From Candidatus Staskawiczbacteria bacterium (GTDB lineage Bacteria; Patescibacteriota; Minisyncoccia; Minisyncoccales; Staskawiczbacteraceae), in assembly GCA_023245145.1 (NCBI GenBank), contig JAHFKW010000004.1, forward strand, positions 1 to 37,217: a DNA stretch of 37,217 nt. Reading direction: 5' to 3'. Below the pieces are notes generated by a model, which was given only the letters and a program-made list of their open reading frames with translations, searched no databases and was not told where the DNA came from. The translations under genes were made by a program, and so were the position numbers. Positions 7,157 through 13,719 of the stretch are shown in pieces. Positions within the stretch are counted from its first letter, which is position 1; each line of letters begins with the position of its first letter.

Positions 7157-7840
7157 TTAGGCAAAATTCTTGGGACTTTTTAAGTTCATATTTTCATCAA
7201 ATTCATACTGTGTCAATGAGCCAAAACCCAATTCCACATTAATCATTTGCTCATCAGGAATATTTTCAATATATTTTACCATCGCCCGTAAACTATGGTG
7301 ACTAGCACAGACCAACACATTTTTACCATCTTTCAAATCTTTTTCAATGTGTTCTTGGTAAAACGGAATAACCCGTTTGTAAATATCGGGTCCAGCCTCC
7401 CCACCTGGCGGAGCGGATTTGTACGAAGCTCTCCATTCCTTGACCTGCTCTTCCCCATATTTTACTTTTGCTTCGGCTTTATTCATGCCCTGCAAATCGC
7501 CATAATATCTTTCGTTTAATGCTTCTGTCACATACACCGCTAAATAATCTCCAGCGCTACCATCCGTAAAATTTGCCCAATCCCTCATTTTGCCATCCGT
7601 TAAATATCTAAATAACGGATATCTTTCTGGAATATAATCGTAAATTCGTAGCAACGTTTCTGTAGCGCGAATTAAGGCGCCTGAATATGCCACATCAATT
7701 TTTTGTTTAGCGATTAACGGGGCAATTTCTTTGGCCTGCTCTTTGCCAACATCAGAAAGTGGATTATCGCACCACCCCGCCCAAATATCCAATTTATTCC
7801 ACTGCGATTTTAAATGTCTTTGTAAATATAATTTACTCAT
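7157..7840 (-). CDS. gpmA: 2,3-bisphosphoglycerate-dependent phosphoglycerate mutase
   Basis: The enzyme interconverts 3- and 2-phosphoglycerate. The family layout is clear: phosphohistidine His9 in RHLKSQWN, AGWCDNPLSDVGKEQA (21-36), LIRATET (57-63), acid-base Glu110 in NERYYGDLQGMNK (109-121), PPGGE (144-148), and the second His in ASHHSLRAMVKYIE (179-192). Two normally invariant positions differ: RHG is RHL (with Glu to Lys next to it) and the usual HGNS is HHS. Both catalytic His residues and Glu110 remain, so activity is plausible. The enolase gene lies immediately upstream, with 3 bp between them, as expected for consecutive glycolytic steps. Confidence 0.88.
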   Translation of the reverse strand: MSKLYLQRHLKSQWNKLDIWAGWCDNPLSDVGKEQAKEIAPLIAKQKIDVAYSGALIRATETLLRIYDYIPERYPLFRYLTDGKMRDWANFTDGSAGDYLAVYVTEALNERYYGDLQGMNKAEAKVKYGEEQVKEWRASYKSAPPGGEAGPDIYKRVIPFYQEHIEKDLKDGKNVLVCASHHSLRAMVKYIENIPDEQMINVELGFGSLTQYEFDENMNLKSPKNFA

Positions 7841-7843
7841 ATT

Positions 7844-9055
7844 TTATTTTTTATTTAATTCTTGTTCAATTGCCAACAACCGATCATATTTTACGATTCT
7901 GACATCTTTAGTATACGCTCCTGATTTAATAAAGTCAGCTCCAACTCCCACGGCCAAATCGGCAATAAAATTATCCATGGTTTCACCGCTTCGGTGACTG
8001 ACCATAATTTTCCAGCCATAACTTTTGGCTAAATTAACCGCGTCAATGGTTTCAGAAACCGTGCCAATTTGGTTGACCTTAATAATAATTCCGTTGCAGG
8101 CTTTTTTGGCTTCTGCTTCTTTAATTTTTTGGACATTGGTAGTTGTCAAATCATCTCCAATAATAATCGTTTCTGGTAAAGCCATTTTCATAGCCTTAAA
8201 CCCTTCCCAATCTTCTTCGCTAAACCCATCTTCAATAGAAATAATCGGAAAGCGCTTTACTAAATCCGCATAAAACTCCACTAATTGTTCACGGCTTAAC
8301 TGCATGCCTTCCTGCGGTTCATATTTTCCATCGCGGTAAAATTCCGAAGCTGCACAATCCAAAGCAATTTTTACATCTTCATGACCGCCAATGGCGCTTT
8401 TGATTAATAACAAAGCTTGTTCGGCTGTAGCAATGGCTGGCGCGTATCCGCCTTCGTCCCCCATTTCGGGTACTCCCGCTGGTGTGGCCTTTAGTAATTC
8501 AGTTAAAGCATTAAACACTTGGCTTCCCAAAACCAAATTTTCTTGAAACGTTTTTTTCATCGGCACCACCATAAATTCCTGCAATTCCAATTCATTTTTG
8601 GCATGAGCCCCACCGTTGAGTATATTAAAACTTGGCAATGGCATGCCAATTTTGTTTCTAGAAATATTTGAAAGATGCTGATATAAAGATATTTTTTGCG
8701 CTACAGCGCCAGCACGAGCCACCGCCATAGAAACCGGCAAAATAGCATTGGCTCCCAATTTTGATTTATTCGGTGTGCCATCCAGCGCAAGCATCAAGTC
8801 ATCAATTTCCTTTTGATTTGAAGGGTCCATTCCCACCAACTTTGACGCAATAATGTCATTCACATTCGCAATGGCTTTGCTGACTCCCCTTTTATCATCA
8901 TCCCGCAATTCCAAGGCTTCGTTAATTCCCGTTGAAGCCCCCGAAGGACATGAGGCAATAAATTCCCCATCTTTAGTTGTCAAAACCACCTCCACCGTCG
9001 GCTTCCCTCGCGAATCTTTTATTTCTCTGGCAATAATTTCTGTAATCTTACTCAT
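7844..9055 (-). CDS. eno: Enolase
   Basis: The enzyme interconverts 2-phosphoglycerate and PEP; it is Mg-dependent and cytoplasmic. Seen: DSRGKPTVEV (14-23), the mobile loop PSGASTG (37-43), GDEGGYAP, the metal ligand region SIEDGFSEEDW and GDDLTTTN, the catalytic Lys in IIKVNQIGT, and SHRSGET near the C-terminus. At 403 aa it is somewhat shorter than the usual 415-435. GNPT of the N-terminal signature is GKPT here. The leader has no Shine-Dalgarno sequence. Phosphoglycerate mutase follows 3 bp downstream, making a two-gene glycolytic unit. Confidence 0.96.
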   Translation of the reverse strand: MSKITEIIAREIKDSRGKPTVEVVLTTKDGEFIASCPSGASTGINEALELRDDDKRGVSKAIANVNDIIASKLVGMDPSNQKEIDDLMLALDGTPNKSKLGANAILPVSMAVARAGAVAQKISLYQHLSNISRNKIGMPLPSFNILNGGAHAKNELELQEFMVVPMKKTFQENLVLGSQVFNALTELLKATPAGVPEMGDEGGYAPAIATAEQALLLIKSAIGGHEDVKIALDCAASEFYRDGKYEPQEGMQLSREQLVEFYADLVKRFPIISIEDGFSEEDWEGFKAMKMALPETIIIGDDLTTTNVQKIKEAEAKKACNGIIIKVNQIGTVSETIDAVNLAKSYGWKIMVSHRSGETMDNFIADLAVGVGADFIKSGAYTKDVRIVKYDRLLAIEQELNKK

Positions 9056-9115
9056 GTTTTAATTTTTACTTTTTTTATAAGTTATTTTAACAAAATTAAA
9101 AAAGTGTGGCAACTA

Positions 9116-9144
9116 TTGACATATACTATTTAATAATATACTAT
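9116..9144 (+). promoter_or_regulatory. Strong sigma-70-type promoter
   Basis: TTGACA (9116-9121) and TACTAT (9139-9144) are 17 bp apart, the optimal spacing, about 47 bp before the start codon of the 83-aa plus-strand gene. The surrounding DNA is very AT-rich. Confidence 0.7.
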
Positions 9145-9191
9145 TAAATATGGCGGTAATTCAAGCCTTCTAAAATTGAAAGGGAATTAAC

Positions 9192-9443
9192 ATGAAAGCT
9201 TGGTTCTGGCATTTGGTTTGCGTCATCGTTATCGTTGCGCTCCTATCGGGATGGAGATGGGAGATAGGTAATCTAATGGAAAAAGAAGCTGAAATCACTC
9301 AGCTTAAGGCAACTGTAGATGCGCAGAGACGGGATATTGAAGATCGCAAAAAAGAAGCACATGAGGAAAGACAACGCATACTCAAGAGATATCAAGAGTA
9401 CGAGGACGAGATTGTCCGAATCATAGAGGGGAAAAAGAAGTGA
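9192..9443 (+). CDS. Small membrane-anchored coiled-coil protein
   Basis: This 83-aa orphan has a short cytoplasmic start, one hydrophobic segment at about 4-20 (WFWHLVCVIVIVALLSGW) and then a highly charged helical stretch from 28 to the end (KEAEITQLKATVDAQRRD and so on) that reads as a coiled coil. It may be a type II anchored protein or one with an uncleaved signal. It has its own consensus promoter, an AAGGGA ribosome-binding site 6 bases before the ATG, and a strong terminator. I do not recognise the family; phage spanin-like or FtsB/FtsL-like small proteins have a similar outline, but no specific match is seen. Confidence 0.7.
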   Translation: MKAWFWHLVCVIVIVALLSGWRWEIGNLMEKEAEITQLKATVDAQRRDIEDRKKEAHEERQRILKRYQEYEDEIVRIIEGKKK

Positions 9444-9459
9444 GGTAAAGAACCACAAA

Positions 9460-9498
9460 CCCCGAGACATGCGCAAGCAGACTCTCGGGGATTTTTTT
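9460..9498 (+). terminator. Rho-independent terminator of the 83-aa gene
   Basis: CCCCGAGA (9460-9467) pairs perfectly with TCTCGGGG (9483-9490), followed by A and T7. Confidence 0.92.
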
Positions 9499-9542
9499 AC
9501 GCTTCGACGTGACTCGGGGGCAGGCAAAACTCCAATTTATTA

Positions 9543-9580
9543 ATTCTCAATAATCATGCGGCCGCACGAAAAGCGAGAAT
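9543..9580. repeat. Dyad centred on TGCGGCCGCA, 3' side of the PaaX/Cas2-like gene
   Basis: ATTCTC (9543-9548) and GAGAAT (9575-9580) are inverted arms around a core containing ATGCGGCCGCACGAA (9556-9570). The same 15-mer occurs at 10125-10139 on the other side of the gene. The core TGCGGCCGCA is itself a 10-bp palindrome. It sits against the stop codon (9582) of the gene. Confidence 0.75.
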
Positions 9581-9581
9581 C

Positions 9582-10100
9582 TTATTTTATCTCTTCGATT
9601 ACAAAAATCTTTACGTATTCATCCAGTGCGTGCAGTGCCAATACTTTTTCCACCGCCTCCGATACATCATAGGGCGTAACCCAAACACTATGCTGAAACT
9701 TTTTAAATCCTAAATTCTGCAAAATACTTCTCAACAAATTACGCATCCCCCGCCTTTTCTCCGGCACATCAAACATCACCATTAGCCACTTACCATCCTT
9801 TCTCTTGGCGCGTAAACTGAAATGAGCACTAGCCATAAAAACCCTTTCCATCCCCCTTTTTGTAATTATAAAACCGTCCTTTTGTTCTAAACTCTTTATT
9901 TTAATATATCCGTATTTTTTAAGATAATAAATAAATTTACTAAATTGCTGACGTGAATACTTTTTAGCCAGCGGAGTATTGGGCGCAATCATACTTATAA
10001 TGCTTCGACGATATGGGTCAGCCACATCTGCAACATCGCGTACCTGACCCAAAAAATGATATACATCCCATAAAAATTGGTCGGTAACTGATAATTTCAT
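9582..10100 (-). CDS. PaaX/Cas2-like protein with N-terminal winged helix
   Basis: This 172-aa protein is in two parts. Residues 1-95 form a helix-rich DNA-binding-like region (KKYSRQQFSKFIYYLKKYGYIKI, then ITKRGMERVF). The C-terminal ferredoxin-like part, KWLMVMFDVPEKRRGMRN at 104-121, resembles Cas2 and the PaaX C-terminal domain; Asp111 stands where Cas2 has its metal-binding Asp after strand 1. Similar stand-alone proteins are common in Patescibacteria, where they are often labelled Cas2 without any CRISPR (from memory). No CRISPR array or other cas gene is present here, so adaptation is unlikely; a transcriptional regulator or nucleic-acid-binding role fits better. The gene is bracketed by two copies of a palindromic dyad that could be its binding site. 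Confidence 0.75.
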   Translation of the reverse strand: MKLSVTDQFLWDVYHFLGQVRDVADVADPYRRSIISMIAPNTPLAKKYSRQQFSKFIYYLKKYGYIKIKSLEQKDGFIITKRGMERVFMASAHFSLRAKRKDGKWLMVMFDVPEKRRGMRNLLRSILQNLGFKKFQHSVWVTPYDVSEAVEKVLALHALDEYVKIFVIEEIK

Positions 10101-10115
10101 AACGTATTTTAATTC

Positions 10116-10145
10116 TTAGAATCAATGCGGCCGCACGAATTCTAA
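10116..10145. repeat. Dyad centred on TGCGGCCGCA, 5' side of the PaaX/Cas2-like gene
   Basis: TTAGAAT (10116-10122) and ATTCTAA (10139-10145) are perfect 7-bp arms around CAATGCGGCCGCACGA. It shares ATGCGGCCGCACGAA with the dyad at 9556-9570. It lies 16 bp upstream of the start codon at 10100, an operator-like place. Confidence 0.75.
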
Positions 10146-10223
10146 AAATTTAACAATAAATAAAATCCATTAAATTTATTCACTCTTCTTAATACCACTC
10201 TATTTATATTTTCAATGTCTGGT

Positions 10224-10261
10224 ATCAGTGAAAGTTAGTGTTGCTAACTAACTTTCCTGAT
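10224..10261 (-). other. Long hairpin at the end of trxB
   Basis: ATCAG-t-GAAAGTTAG pairs with CTAACTTTC-CTGAT: 14 bp with one bulged base and a 9-nt loop containing the trxB stop codon. There is no U-tract on the minus strand, so it may be a transcript-stabilising 3' hairpin or a weak terminator. Confidence 0.6.
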
Positions 10262-11191
10262 ATAGTTATACGCGCTAAGGGCGGCTTTGGCGCCTTCGCC
10301 GGACGCCATGACGATTTGTTTGTACTTGCCCACATTGCAATCTCCCGCGGCAAAGAGGCCCGGGGTTTTTGTTTCCATCATTTCGGGCGTAAACACAATT
10401 TCTTGCTTATCGTTCAATTCAACTAAGTCACCCAGCCAAGAAGTGGAAGGACTATATCCGATTTCTACAAAAACTCCATTGACTTCTAATTTATTTTCCC
10501 TTGGCTCGCTGGAGCCTTGGGCGGAGGCGGCTTCTTTGCGATCCACATAATAAATCGCATTTACAAAAACCTTGCCTTCAATTCTGGTAACTTGTGCGTT
10601 GGTAATAATTTCAATATTTGGATTTTTGGCCACCAACTCCTGATTCTCTGCATCGGCGTTAATAGTTTCACCATATTCCAAAATCGTCACGTGTTTTACA
10701 TAATTAGATAAAAAGACTGCTGTTTCAAAACCGTTATTTCCCCCGCCCACCACCGCCACCACTTTATTTTTAAAAATCGGCCCATCGCAAAGTGAACAAT
10801 AGCTTACCCCCTTGCCCGAAAATTCTTCTTCACCCGGCACATTAATTAATTTTGATTTGGCGCCACTGGTCACAATCACCGCCACGGCTTCATGCGTTTT
10901 TCCCGATGCGGTTTTTATGGTAAAGACTTTTTCGTTCTTAGAAATTTCAACTACTTCGTCCACCTCAACCGAAAGTTCATTGGCGGATAACTGTTTTTTG
11001 TAAAGCTCAACCAAATCCGGCCCGGAGATTTTTTCAAACCCCGGATAATTTTCAATATCCACCGCTTTTTTGGCCACCTGTCCGCCAATATCCTTGGAAA
11101 TCATCAAGATATTCAACTTTTGCCGAGCCGCGTAAATACCCGCGGAAATTCCGGCCGGACCAGCGCCAATGATAATTAAATCGTATTGCAT
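10244..11191 (-). CDS. trxB: Thioredoxin reductase (NADPH, FAD)
   Basis: This flavoprotein transfers electrons from NAD(P)H to thioredoxin-type proteins. Seen: FAD-binding GAGPAGISAGIYAAR (9-23), redox pair YCSLCDG (Cys132, Cys135), the NADPH fold VVGGGNNGFETAVFL (147-161), and FAD-binding GLFAAGDCNVGKYKQIVMA near the C-terminus. Length (315 aa) is normal. Residues 219-233 (KEAASAQGSSEPREN) are an in-frame palindromic repeat insertion in the NADPH domain, placed between YYVDR and KLEVNGVFVEIG where homologues have a short turn. It probably supplies reductant to the glutaredoxin-type proteins at about 6 kb. The stop codon lies in the loop of a long hairpin. Confidence 0.93.
   Translation of the reverse strand: MQYDLIIIGAGPAGISAGIYAARQKLNILMISKDIGGQVAKKAVDIENYPGFEKISGPDLVELYKKQLSANELSVEVDEVVEISKNEKVFTIKTASGKTHEAVAVIVTSGAKSKLINVPGEEEFSGKGVSYCSLCDGPIFKNKVVAVVGGGNNGFETAVFLSNYVKHVTILEYGETINADAENQELVAKNPNIEIITNAQVTRIEGKVFVNAIYYVDRKEAASAQGSSEPRENKLEVNGVFVEIGYSPSTSWLGDLVELNDKQEIVFTPEMMETKTPGLFAAGDCNVGKYKQIVMASGEGAKAALSAYNYIRKVS
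10499..10541. repeat. In-frame GC-rich repeat inside trxB
   Basis: On the minus strand the core is GGCTC-CAGC-GAGCC, flanked by AA on both sides, within a GC-rich block. It is translated as EAASAQGSSEPRE, replacing a short turn of the NADPH domain. Confidence 0.65.
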
Positions 11192-11198
11192 ATGATAA

Positions 11199-11279
11199 TT
11201 TCTAATTTTAAATTTCTAATTTCTATTAAATATTCAATTATTAAAAATTTAATGAAAATTAGAAATTAGAAATTGAAAA
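11199..11279. repeat. Inverted pair of heptad arrays between ldhA and trxB
   Basis: Left array 11199-11226: TTTCTAA, TTTTAAA, TTTCTAA, TTTCTAT. Right array 11252-11279: ATGAAAA, TTAGAAA, TTAGAAA, TTGAAAA. There are four 7-bp units on each side in opposite orientation, 25 bp apart, able to fold into one long AT hairpin. The architecture matches the pair at 5741-5818 although the unit sequence differs. It fills the gap between the ldhA stop and the trxB start. Confidence 0.85.
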
Positions 11280-12281
11280 TTATATAACTATGTTAATTGC
11301 TTTTCCCTTTATAAATCCCCTGATATTCTCCACTGTGGTCTCCAATATTCTTTCCAGAGCTTCTTGGGAATTAAAGGCATTGTGAGGCGTAATAATCACA
11401 TTTTCCCGTTCCATTAAAATATGGTTTTGCAGAATTACTTTTACATCGTGCTTCTTTGAAACTTCCCGCGATAATAATTGACTATCTTCCCTTAAAAACT
11501 TTTCTTCTTCCAAAACATCTAATCCAACGCCCGCTAAAATTCCTTCATCCAGAGCCGTCGTCAAGGCTTGCGTTTCAATTAATCCGCCTCGAGCTGTATT
11601 AATCAAATAAGCACCCTTTTTAATCAACTTGATATTTTCCTTATTAATTAAATGGTGCGTGTGCGTATTATACGGCGCATGCAAAGAAATAATGTCTGAT
11701 TTTTTCAGTAACTCCTCCAATGTCGCATAATGGAATTCCAACTTTTTAGCCAATTTTTTGTCTTCGTGTGTGTCAAAGGCCATGACGCGCATTTCAAACC
11801 CATTGGCAATACGTGCCACATGCTGGCCAATATGCCCCATACCCACAATACCCAAGGTTTTACCCTTTAAATCAAAACCACGCAGTCCATGGACTGAAAA
11901 CCCCTCTTTTTTAACGCTTTCCACCGACTGGTGAATTTTTCGGGAAAGATCAAGCAGTAAAGCAAAGGCATGTTCGGCCACCGTGTTTTCGCCGTAGGTT
12001 GGCACGTTGCAAACGCTGATCCCATGCTGCTCAACTTCCTCCATATTCACATTGTCATATCCCGTAGCCCGCACCGCCAGCATTTTTAAATTTGGCAAAG
12101 CATCAAACATGGCGGGGGTTAATTCTGAATACACAAAAGTAGAAATAACTTGGCAACCTTTGATTTGTTCAATGTGCTCGGCCAAAATATGTTCAGGGAA
12201 AAAAAGTAACTCATGGCCTTTGAGCTTGTGCTGTAAATACGGCTTTTCCCATTCTTCAATCTCAAAAAACGCAATGTTCAT
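11280..12281 (-). CDS. ldhA: D-lactate dehydrogenase (D-2-hydroxyacid family)
   Basis: The enzyme reduces pyruvate to D-lactate with NADH, regenerating NAD+ for GAPDH. Seen: RATGYDNV (71-78), the NAD fold GIVGMGHIGQHVARI (144-158), catalytic Arg231 in NTARGG, acidic residues in LDVLEEE (254-260), and catalytic His300 in ITPHNAF. The insertion REDSQLLSREVSKK before the last strand is typical of fermentative D-LDH and not of phosphoglycerate dehydrogenase. Length (333 aa) is normal. The start has no Shine-Dalgarno sequence. The presence of D-LDH with no respiratory genes in view supports a fermentative lifestyle. Confidence 0.92.
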   Translation of the reverse strand: MNIAFFEIEEWEKPYLQHKLKGHELLFFPEHILAEHIEQIKGCQVISTFVYSELTPAMFDALPNLKMLAVRATGYDNVNMEEVEQHGISVCNVPTYGENTVAEHAFALLLDLSRKIHQSVESVKKEGFSVHGLRGFDLKGKTLGIVGMGHIGQHVARIANGFEMRVMAFDTHEDKKLAKKLEFHYATLEELLKKSDIISLHAPYNTHTHHLINKENIKLIKKGAYLINTARGGLIETQALTTALDEGILAGVGLDVLEEEKFLREDSQLLSREVSKKHDVKVILQNHILMERENVIITPHNAFNSQEALERILETTVENIRGFIKGKAINIVI

Positions 12282-12364
12282 ATTTGTTTATTGTACACCA
12301 CTGTCCTGAAAATGAAAAGTTTTTCAACAAAAAAGCCGTTATTAAGGCGGTTAAAATGATTTGA

Positions 12365-12390
12365 GGGCGAGCAACTTGCGTTGCTCGCCC
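12365..12390 (-). terminator. 10-bp GC-rich hairpin ending the 12.5-kb unit
   Basis: GGGCGAGCAA and TTGCTCGCCC form a perfect 10-bp stem with a 6-nt loop. On the minus strand it is followed by TCAAATCATTTT and, 30 bp on, by a T6 run at 12330-12335. It probably ends the transcript that starts near 12,753, although the U-tract is not adjacent. Confidence 0.55.
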
Positions 12391-12521
12391 CCGAAAATTT
12401 GCGCCGAAGCGCTTACCTACGGCCACGTCATGTGGCTACTCCTTTCTGAAGGGCCGGCGGCGTAGTGTGGTTACTAGCCGCCAATCGAACTCGATGGGTC
12501 GCGCGTGTGCCGCCGGCGATG

Positions 12522-12626
12522 TTAGCCAGCGACGACGCGGCGGCCGTTCGTGTTGACGCCGAAGAGGGGTCTCAAAAATTTTAGGGATTGGGGCGCCCGA
12601 CTGACCTTGTGTTGATGCTTGCGCAT
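12522..12626 (-). CDS. 34-aa basic mini-protein with a perfect Shine-Dalgarno
   Basis: AAGGAGG sits 5 bases before the ATG, the best ribosome-binding site in the window. The 34 codons show strong C/G bias in third positions (for example CTC TTC GGC GTC AAC ACG AAC GGC CGC CGC GTC GTC), which argues for real coding. The peptide begins MRKHQHKVSRAPQSLKFL and ends NTNGRRVVAG, rich in Arg, Lys and His with no hydrophobic segment. I do not recognise a family. An 83-codon frame overlaps it (12436-12687), but its ATG has no ribosome-binding site. Confidence 0.5.
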   Translation of the reverse strand: MRKHQHKVSRAPQSLKFLRPLFGVNTNGRRVVAG

Positions 12627-12675
12627 AAACACCTCCTTGCCTTTCGGCAGTAAGAGAAAAGGAACGGTTAGTGAA

Positions 12676-12727
12676 ATATAGAAACACGAAGCTAAACCCT
12701 TAAAGGAGCAACTTCGTATCTCTATAT
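12676..12727 (-). promoter_or_regulatory. Leader hairpin upstream of the 34-aa ORF
   Basis: The stem is ATATAGA/TCTATAT with an inner ACGAAG/CTTCGT pair. The loop carries CCTTTAAGG, itself a palindrome. It lies between the TSS and the Shine-Dalgarno sequence of the 34-aa ORF, so it may control translation or mRNA stability. Confidence 0.6.
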
Positions 12728-12760
12728 CTGTGAAAAGAGCTAATTTGACCCTAATAGTTC

Positions 12761-12788
12761 ATTATAGCATATCCAGAAACCTTGTCAA
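12761..12788 (-). promoter_or_regulatory. Near-perfect sigma-70 promoter
   Basis: On the minus strand TTGACA (12783-12788) and TATAAT (12761-12766) are both perfect consensus boxes, separated by 16 bp and with an extended -10 (TGC before TATAAT). It is the strongest promoter I see in the window and drives the 12.4-12.75 kb unit. Confidence 0.85.
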
Positions 12789-12828
12789 GCCCCCTTGGCC
12801 TTTTTGCTATATTCCCCAGCCTAGCACA

Positions 12829-13719
12829 CTACTTAATACTTTTCAAGTATTTTTTCAAATCTTCGCCAAACACCGGGTCCTTTAAAGCCAAGTACATAAA
12901 AGATTTGAGCCATTTGAGCTTGTCGCCACATTCCAACCACTCCCCTTTGACTTCATAGCCGTACAACGGCATACCATCGTTTAACATGGCATCAAACACC
13001 TCGCCCAAAATAATCTCGCCTTTTTCAGAAGGTTTGGCTTTTTTTAAATAATTAAATACCTCCGGAGTTAACACATATTTTCCAACAATCACTAAATTGG
13101 ATTGAATTTGGTCGGGGCTCGGCTTTTCAATAATTTTTTTAATTTTATATAAATTGCTGGAAATTTTTTCCACCGCCACATTGCCATAAGCTCCAATCAC
13201 TTCTTTGGGCAGAGATTTTAAAGCCATAACCGGCGCGTTAGTAGTTTTAAAAATGTTTATGAGTTGCTCTAGGGCGGGAATCGGAGAATCTATCACATCA
13301 TCACCAAAAGAGACTGCCATGGCTTCGTTAGTCACCAGTTTTGAGGCCTGTAAAATGGCGTGCCCATCACCTAGTGGTTGTTTTTGGGTCACAAAAGAAA
13401 TATCTAAACCCTCAAATAGCATTTCAAAACTTTTTAATTCAGCCAGTTGTTTATCTTTTTTTCTTTTGATGAGCAATTTTTCTAATTCGGGGGATTTTTT
13501 CAAATAACTCATGAGCATTTTTTGCTTGGGACTGACAACAAAAACAATCTCTTTGATACCGGAATTTTTCACTTCTTCTATAACGTATTGAATAATGGGC
13601 TTATCCACCAATGGAAAAAACTCTTTGGAAACCACCAAAGATAAAGGTAAAAAGCGCGTACCCAGACCGGCGACAGGAATAATTACTTTTTTAATCTCAA
13701 AAAGGCTGGAATCTCCCAT
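12829..13719 (-). CDS. galU: UTP-glucose-1-phosphate uridylyltransferase
   Basis: The enzyme makes UDP-glucose for surface polysaccharides. The nucleotidyltransferase signature is at the start: VIIPVAGLGTRFLPLS (13-28) followed by SKEFFPLVDKPIIQYV, and later QKQPLGDGHAILQA, VSFGDDVID, IVGKYVLTPEVF and the C-terminal GEWLECGDKLKWLKS. Length (296 aa) is normal for bacterial GalU. The ATG at 13719 is the only Met ahead of the nucleotide-binding loop, which leaves a 37-bp overlap with the end of the ftsZ-like gene; the first ten residues are therefore out-of-frame copies of the conserved FtsZ tail coding. No separate ribosome-binding site is needed if translation is coupled. Confidence 0.93.
   Translation of the reverse strand: MGDSSLFEIKKVIIPVAGLGTRFLPLSLVVSKEFFPLVDKPIIQYVIEEVKNSGIKEIVFVVSPKQKMLMSYLKKSPELEKLLIKRKKDKQLAELKSFEMLFEGLDISFVTQKQPLGDGHAILQASKLVTNEAMAVSFGDDVIDSPIPALEQLINIFKTTNAPVMALKSLPKEVIGAYGNVAVEKISSNLYKIKKIIEKPSPDQIQSNLVIVGKYVLTPEVFNYLKKAKPSEKGEIILGEVFDAMLNDGMPLYGYEVKGEWLECGDKLKWLKSFMYLALKDPVFGEDLKKYLKSIK

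Larger units (their letters stand above)
12391..12753 (-). ncRNA. GC-rich structured transcript (leader, mini-ORF and structured tail)
   Basis: This fills most of the gap between ldhA and galU. The region around 12,420-12,620 is far more GC-rich than its surroundings. Stem-loops visible on the minus strand: a leader hairpin (ATATAGA 12676-12682 with TCTATAT 12721-12727, inner ACGAAG with CTTCGT); an 8-bp GCCGGCGG/CCGCCGGC pair enclosing about 60 nt; GCCAC/GTGGC at about 12,421-12,440; and GCGC-TTCG-GCGC, a stable UUCG tetraloop, near 12,405. A perfect promoter precedes it and a GC hairpin ends it. It contains a 34-codon ORF. I do not see SRP RNA, tmRNA or RNase P signatures. It may be a structured mRNA and not a true noncoding RNA. 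Confidence 0.5.

Noticed and set aside
7380-7420. Palindromic insert in phosphoglycerate mutase (PPGGEAGPD)
   Set aside because: Patescibacteria and archaeal-type GpmA commonly have PPGGE here, so it is probably native sequence.
9582-10100. CRISPR-Cas locus suggested by the Cas2-like protein
   Set aside because: No repeat-spacer array and no other cas gene are present anywhere in the window; the N-terminal DNA-binding region fits PaaX-like proteins better.
12436-12687. 83-codon open frame across the GC-rich unit on the minus strand
   Set aside because: Long frames arise easily in GC-rich DNA; its ATG has no ribosome-binding site, while the overlapping 34-codon frame has AAGGAGG and coding-like third positions.
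12391-12753. tmRNA, SRP RNA or RNase P RNA in the GC-rich gap
   Set aside because: No tRNA-like ends or tag ORF, no GGAAGCAGC-type SRP loop, and no conserved RNase P core seen on either strand.
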